64,000 nucleotides of DNA, taken from NCBI RefSeq assembly GCF_000003855.2, contig NW_003101673.1, forward strand, positions 1,819,695 through 1,883,694, in the 5' to 3' direction. Positions 58,488-64,000 of the stretch are shown here, one piece after another. The number at the start of each line of letters is the position of its first letter. The stretch's first letter is position 1. Both the position numbers and the translations under genes were made by a program. Origin of the DNA: Blastomyces gilchristii SLH14081. Lineage: Eukaryota > Ascomycota > Eurotiomycetes > Onygenales > Ajellomycetaceae. The notes under the pieces were generated by a model. That model did no database searches. It was not told where the DNA came from and saw only the letters and a list, made by a program, of their open reading frames with translations.

Positions 58488-61236
58488 GTTGCCCACTGCA
58501 TCTTCAGATGGTCAGGGTGTAACTAAGGAGGTAGATTTATATATTATCTGCTATCGTGTTATGATTATAGAGCTGTGGTAGGAGTAATTATCTCTCCGGA
58601 GAAGTGATAATGGAAATTGACCACTGGCGCGCGGGTGGGTGAGGTAGTTAGTTATTTAAATATAATAACTAAGGAATTTATATATTTTAGCTTTCTGACC
58701 TCATAGTTAGTTAACCCGCCAGGTACCGCGATTGGGCTAAACTAAAGTTATTGCTGCTGCCAAGCTCTTTCAAGATATACATGTACATCCTGCTGTGAAA
58801 TTGCGAAGTTGACACCCTTTCCGCTAGAATATCTAATGCCATGGGTTGAAGTTCAATCTTCGACCGCTTACCAGTCCACCGCAGCTACTCAATGATGCTC
58901 AATGATGGAGTGCGGCCGAAAATTAGTTACTCCTGTCCTATCCAGCTTCAGCTCTCCAATCAACGCTCCCTCTACTCACCCACATTAATTCTCTACTTGA
59001 ACTATCTATTCTCTTCTGACATGAGCTGACTCAAATAAAAGAGATCAAATACTCTCAGATGCTCAGATGACCAGTCTGCTTACCATGAAGAATGTAGACT
59101 CTTCCATCAGAATGGACAGCACCGCACTTCACCCCTCCAAGTCCAAAGAATACCACATAACGGAACCGTTGATTTCTGCATACAAGCTGCCGTGAAAATT
59201 GATTTCGAGTTTCCTGGGACAATCAACGTTCCTGAGTTAATGCAGTTCAAGCAAAAGGTTGGCAGCTTGTTTGTAAATGTCCTTGGTTTGGCAGATATCA
59301 GATTTCAGAAGTCTCTATAATTGGATGAAAACTGTTTGATTTAGAAAATCATTTGGAAGATTCTGGCGTTTTTATTAACTATGGAACTCCTTCTTCAACC
59401 TTTTACCCGCTGTAGGATTTATTTTCCCAGAGCTGAGCTGAGAAAATGCTAGTCTGAAGAATGGAGTTGATCATATTGTTGTACTGTACAATATATTGAT
59501 TGCCTTCAGGCCATTTACCCTGGAGGGTTCTTTTTAGTGTGTCAGCTCCACCATTTAGTTATTCTTCAACCTTCTGATTTTTAGGGAGTAGTTCATGGCA
59601 AATATGGACTTAAGGGGTCCACCAATTTGATCTGATACGAGCCGAAGAAGCTAAGTGCTTGAAGCGCTGCACTGACGGGAGCTATCAGGAAGCTCAAGCG
59701 TTACATGCAATATGGCAAGATTACCTTAAAAGAATAGAGTAAGACGCCAAAACACTTTGATAATAGTTCCATGACAATGATGTACAATGCACAGCTGATG
59801 AGAAAAGACAAGTGCGCGCAACTACTGAGTCAAAGAGCTGAGGGCAAAGAAAGAGAATCACAGAGAAGAGTGAGATGCTCAAGCAGAAGAGACATGCCTC
59901 GTTTATGAAAGGTTTTTTATATAATAATAATTAAAAAATATAGTTAGTTCACTTATCCATTTTTGGAGCTAAACCCGAAAGCGTAACTAGTTAGTTATTA
60001 GTTACAACTTAGTTAATTCGCTGTGAACCGGCGGCCGGGAGAGTATTTCCTCTTTTGGTACTATATTTATATATTTCTACTTTTGAGCTTTCGTGACTTG
60101 AAAGAGCGTGTCGGCATAAATTAGCGATATGTCCGCTGGGGTTGTGATATTGAAGAAGATTTATTTTTTGAAAATATTGGGCAATTTTTATTCCATCTGC
60201 CATTATCGGTTCTTCTGATGCTGGCATGTTTGTTTATTTTAGCAGGTTGTAATCAGGTCAAACATAGTCGCGTTTTGGCTTCCGGGGGGGGGGCCCTGGC
60301 ATAAAATAGCGGAGATCGCAATGATGGGGGGGGGTGTTCTATGGGCATATCCATGCATGTATACCCGGTAGTTGGTTTGTTAATAAATTGAGATGGGAAT
60401 TTGAAATAATCCCACAGGAGAAAATAATCGTTGAACTGCCAAAAACGAGACGATAATTTTTCAGTGCCCAATAATCCTGGCTGCCAATCAACCTTCTTCC
60501 CATTCCCGGCGCTTTCTGACGGAGTTTTTATCCCCCCATACAAATTTGGCCTGAACGTAAGTAAGACTTCCAAGGTTGTTCTTGGGCTTGTCGACTGACT
60601 GACTGGATGCTGGATGTGCTGGTCGGCGTTGATAGGATAGGGCCAGCCCGGCCTTACATAAATATTTAACTAACCGACCGTCCCTGTGCTCGCAGATCGG
60701 TGGAGCCTCACCTCACCACGACATCTCGAACGACACACTCGACAACGCCGACAACGAGGGCATATCACTCCCCCCTTCCCAGCCTCGATTTCCATGATAT
60801 CTTGAACTGAAGTTGCTAAGAGCGCTGGTTTGCTCCGTGTTATAGCTTCATCTCGTCCACTCTTTTTAATCCCGGCTCTCCTATTCTTCTGATCGTTTTT
60901 CTTTGTTGTTTGCCCTTGGAGTAGGCATTTTCCTCGAGCATTGTCCGTCAATCCTCCCTCCCGTCGATCAATCCGCCAACTATCTACTTTGCGACACAGG
61001 TAGCGAACTTCCTACGTCGTCCTGGTATTAAGCAAGCAAATGCGGTTTTAGTCGTCCAGCAGCTTTTCATATCCAACATGTGGAGAGGGTCATCGAGAGA
61101 TTTTCTTTATGCAGAACTTACCCTCTTCGCCGATGACCCTGGCTTCTACCTAACTATCCCAACGATTTACATTAAACTTCTAGCCTCTCCAAGGGCACTT
61201 TGAGCGAACCGCGATGCTATTCTTAGCTACTGAAAA
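58488..61236. other. Long gene-poor stretch between HUS1 and the KAR9-like gene
   Basis: About 2.7 kb with no confident gene. AT-rich patches with repeated TAGTTAGTTA words occur at 58,652, 58,708, 59,942 and 59,986. They bracket about 1.35 kb of normal-GC sequence with broken minus-strand reading. Two G runs lie near 60,285 and 60,325. It could be an old transposon relic plus promoter and a long 5' UTR, but no domain was recognised. Confidence 0.4.
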
Positions 61237-64000
61237 ATGGCTGAAAATCCGTTCACTCTGACTCCCGCGCTCCGCCTCCGTCCCTCCTCAGGCCTTCGAA
61301 CTCCATCACGCTCCCCTCCTCGATCCCCGACCCGTTGCCGTTCCCGCTCTCCAGAACGAAATTTCTCTTCCTTAATCTGCACGTTAGATCCATTGCTTGC
61401 TAATCTTTCGCCGGAATCCACTCTCGAAGCATTAGCATCCACTGACGCTGTGCGGACAAATGGAAAGACCGCAGAGGGCATACTCTCCAAAGCCATTGCG
61501 GAAGCTTCAACCGCTGAACGTGCTTTAGCTGTTCGAGCTGCAGTGGCTGGGCAGAATTTGAAGCAATGGCATGCAGAGGTGTTAGCATGGGAGTGGCCGC
61601 AGAAGAAAGATGCTGCCGCGGGCAAGGGCTTCATCCCAGGGGGCAAAGACCGCGCTTGCAGTGATGATGGGTGGGAGCGATACTTGGGCTGTCTTCCAGT
61701 CGCCATTGTAGAGCAGCACGAGGACAGGATTGATGCGATAAAGGCTGAGATGGAAGCGTTGGATGTGGAGGAACTGAAGGAACACGTCCTGAATGCACAT
61801 ATCCCCTCTCGATCACGACCGTCGTCTTCGAATAGCACCTGGTCCACAAACATGAATACTCTGAGCTATGTACAACTTAGCGATTTCACGGCGGTAATAA
61901 CAGCTACTATTCTCCAGGCACTGCCATACCTTTCCAAGCTCAATATTCTCCTCAATATTTGGGACGTTCGTCTCACTGTACTACACCAAATCCCCGAGCT
62001 ACTGGATGGCCTTGGGAGCACGAAGCGGGGCATCGATGGCGGACTGGACCGACTGAAAACAGGATTGTTACCGGAATTGGACGACCCCCTATTTTCTAAG
62101 ACCTCCTTCGATTCTGCTCGTCACAAGCTGGAAAACAAGATATTAATTGTGGGAAGTAAGATGGATCGCATTCTTGATTCTCTTGAAGGCCAAGAAGATG
62201 CCCTCCCTGAGGCTTGGATTGATGAAATGGAGGCTATTGAAGCTGGGTTTGCGACTTGGGCCTTTGAAGCGGAGAAAATGGCATCCGAAAACGATTTTAG
62301 GCGATCAAGCCCGCCGCTACCTGAGTATTCGACGCAGCCAACGGAGACTGAAAGGCCAGAAAAAGGTAGCCCGCAAGGCTTGACTACTCAGAGTACGGCT
62401 TCTCCGCCTGAGAAAGATCAAAAGGACAAAGATGATAATTCACTGGCGGTGATGCAGCTTCCAAGTATCCATGTCAAACACGAGCTGCCCGCCACACCTT
62501 GTCGAACTGACCCGGTTCTGAATGAGAGTCCTCCAGCATCAACAGGTATTCAACAGGCTCCTCCTTCCCCTCCGTTGATACCTCAAGTCCAAGGGGCAGA
62601 GGAAGACGCATCCCAAGTGAGAATCCAAGAGAGTCCTCATATAGAGTTCCCCAACGATCCAGAACTCCAGCAGGAGAATCGAAACCCTACACAAAGTGAC
62701 TCGGACACTTCGTCAGCCTTGCCTTCTACGCCTACAACTTCCACTACTCAAGGACAATTGACTAACCCGTCGTTTTCTGACACCGCTGATCACCTGATAT
62801 ACGAGCAGAGCATCGATGCATTATCAAATCCACCCATTCAGCGGCTTGAAGACCATGCCTCTGACGGAACTCCTTGGACTGAGACTTCAATTTCTCGTGA
62901 CAAACCCTGCTCAGGGGTGATAGAGACCCCTGAAAACACTAGAAACTGTCCCGATACTACAGGAGAACAAAACCTCTCTGGAGAACCTATCGAGATCAAT
63001 GCATCATTACATTCCCCTTCGCGATCTAAGATTACCGATCCAGCTTCCCCGCAGTCGCCGGCACCCAAAGCATCGCCTAGCCAGGCCAGCCCTTTCAACG
63101 TTACTAATACATGGATATCATCTTCTCCTACAAGTGCTGAGTTGAGCCCCCGCAGCACTACCAAGAACAGGCCAGAAGGTCTTAAACTGGACATCTCTGC
63201 GCGTCGAGATTCAATTGTTTCTATCGCTTCAACTGTAGGTTCGGGGTTCTCGTATGGCTCCGATCCTGAGATTAAGGACGCTCAAGTAGCAACCGCTCAT
63301 GGCAGTCCTATCATAGTTGAATCTCCGAGTGGCTTTCTCACAACTGGTTCTAAGGCTCCCTGGGCTCTCGGGCATGGCGGAAATATTCTGTCACGAACAA
63401 AATCCGCAGAATTAAAAAATAGAAACACTAGTTCTTCCCGACCTGCAGTCCAACGGACCATGAGCCTACCACTCGAGCGGTTCGTGGATGGAGATCCTCA
63501 GGATGTTCACGAAATGGGCGATCCCAATGAATCAAAACATCAATCCGAGGTCAAACAGGCATCTTCTGCGTCCATTGGGGTTTTACCAAAAACCGAACTG
63601 CGCAGTATCATAGTCTCAAACAGGCTTAGTATGGGACCTACAAACGGACAGGGACCTGCGCCAAATCTTCGCCGCTCTGTTTCTTCTCTAGCTCTATCAT
63701 CCATAAATCGAATTAGCAACAGGTCTCTAGGCGTCAACCCCAACTATCCCCGTGGACCACGCATATCAACCTCAACTGAGTCGCTTCCGTCGACTGCCGA
63801 AGAACCATCGCCATCAATACATATTTCGCACAGCAAAAATGAAGTCGTTCAAACTCAGGACACCCCTACCCCGCCTCCAATCCTTCCACGCAGGTCCAGC
63901 AAGCGACTTTCTAGACTTCTCAGTCCAGTCACATGTATTTCAACACATAAAGAGAAAAACGCTGCATCGACTACTCACGCTACCACACAACCTAGAAATG
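61237..64000 (+). CDS. Large KAR9-like cortical/microtubule protein, 3' end outside the window
   Basis: An open frame starts at ATG 61237 (MAENPFTLTPALRLRPSSG) and runs 921 codons to the window edge without a stop. The N-terminal part has RS/RP-rich sequence (SRSPPRSPTRCRSRSPERN) and then a helical region with ELKEHVLNAHIPSRSRP, LSYVQLSDFTAVITATILQALP, LNILLNIWDVRLTVLHQIPELL and WIDEMEAIEAGFATWAFEAEKM. The rest is long Ser/Pro/Thr-rich disordered sequence. The helical block resembles the fungal KAR9-domain (karyogamy/cortical spindle-positioning) proteins. I am moderately sure of that family and certain that the ORF is real. Codon use and lack of stops over 2.7 kb rule out chance. No intron signal was needed. 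Confidence 0.7.
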   Translation, partial: MAENPFTLTPALRLRPSSGLRTPSRSPPRSPTRCRSRSPERNFSSLICTLDPLLANLSPESTLEALASTDAVRTNGKTAEGILSKAIAEASTAERALAVRAAVAGQNLKQWHAEVLAWEWPQKKDAAAGKGFIPGGKDRACSDDGWERYLGCLPVAIVEQHEDRIDAIKAEMEALDVEELKEHVLNAHIPSRSRPSSSNSTWSTNMNTLSYVQLSDFTAVITATILQALPYLSKLNILLNIWDVRLTVLHQIPELLDGLGSTKRGIDGGLDRLKTGLLPELDDPLFSKTSFDSARHKLENKILIVGSKMDRILDSLEGQEDALPEAWIDEMEAIEAGFATWAFEAEKMASENDFRRSSPPLPEYSTQPTETERPEKGSPQGLTTQSTASPPEKDQKDKDDNSLAVMQLPSIHVKHELPATPCRTDPVLNESPPASTGIQQAPPSPPLIPQVQGAEEDASQVRIQESPHIEFPNDPELQQENRNPTQSDSDTSSALPSTPTTSTTQGQLTNPSFSDTADHLIYEQSIDALSNPPIQRLEDHASDGTPWTETSISRDKPCSGVIETPENTRNCPDTTGEQNLSGEPIEINASLHSPSRSKITDPASPQSPAPKASPSQASPFNVTNTWISSSPTSAELSPRSTTKNRPEGLKLDISARRDSIVSIASTVGSGFSYGSDPEIKDAQVATAHGSPIIVESPSGFLTTGSKAPWALGHGGNILSRTKSAELKNRNTSSSRPAVQRTMSLPLERFVDGDPQDVHEMGDPNESKHQSEVKQASSASIGVLPKTELRSIIVSNRLSMGPTNGQGPAPNLRRSVSSLALSSINRISNRSLGVNPNYPRGPRISTSTESLPSTAEEPSPSIHISHSKNEVVQTQDTPTPPPILPRRSSKRLSRLLSPVTCISTHKEKNAASTTHATTQPRN

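Noticed and set aside
60253..60951. Minus-strand ORFs of 93 and 106 aa upstream of the KAR9-like gene
   Set aside because: Composition follows local G/C runs and no motif is present. Likely 5' UTR or promoter.
1..64000. CRISPR array, tRNA, rRNA or biosynthetic gene cluster
   Set aside because: No spaced direct repeats of array type, no cloverleaf-like sequence recognised by eye, and no core biosynthetic enzyme among the genes. A tRNA scan was not possible here.

Overview
The window is nuclear DNA of a filamentous ascomycete. The genes have short GT-AG introns and encode fungal-specific families (Mso1, CRT10, a KAR9-like protein, a HAM-2/PRO22-type STRIP protein). A gene-rich block next to a long AT-rich, CpG-free repeat block fits an isochore genome such as those of Onygenales/Ajellomycetaceae (Blastomyces-like). 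That placement is an inference from style; no species marker was seen.

Bases 1 to about 18,330 are a nested graveyard of retrotransposons with no live cellular gene. From left to right they are: the 3' end of a Tad-like LINE (+); a gypsy element A (-) whose gag, protease, reverse transcriptase, RNase H and start of integrase are readable only through stops, and whose LTR ends at about 5483; the integrase plus chromodomain of a second gypsy element B (+); a near-complete LINE (-, 8922-17888) inserted in B and flanked by a 14-bp target-site duplication; and, inside ORF1 of that LINE, a 5'-truncated third LINE copy (+, 13634-14929) flanked by its own 13-bp duplication. The block is heavily C-to-T mutated, but in CpG and CpC (GpG) contexts. 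CpA/TpG is abundant, unlike classical Neurospora RIP.

From about 18,330 to the end the DNA is ordinary gene-rich sequence. In order: glucosidase I (GH63, +), an MMTAG2-like Arg/Ser-rich protein (-), a CRT10 homologue (+), an RWD-RBR ubiquitin ligase of the Itt1/RNF14 type (-), dolichyldiphosphatase (+), a STRIPAK STRIP/Far11 homologue (+), an Ldh_2-family NAD(P)-dependent oxidoreductase (-), a broken amidase (+), the ribosome-biogenesis factor Mak16 (+), Mso1-like (+), a Neo1-type P4-ATPase (-), Sec16 (+), Hus1 (-), and a long KAR9-like ORF (+) running off the right edge.

Five genes serve the secretory pathway: glucosidase I and dolichyldiphosphatase in N-glycosylation, Sec16 in COPII assembly, Neo1 in Golgi/endosome lipid asymmetry, and Mso1 in exocytic fusion. 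They are interleaved with unrelated housekeeping genes and are not an operon or biosynthetic cluster. I found no tRNA, rRNA or CRISPR array. The strongest observations are the unusual mutation context, spared islands inside the mutated block, a hairpin kept in all three LINE 3' ends, and the two coding lesions in the amidase.
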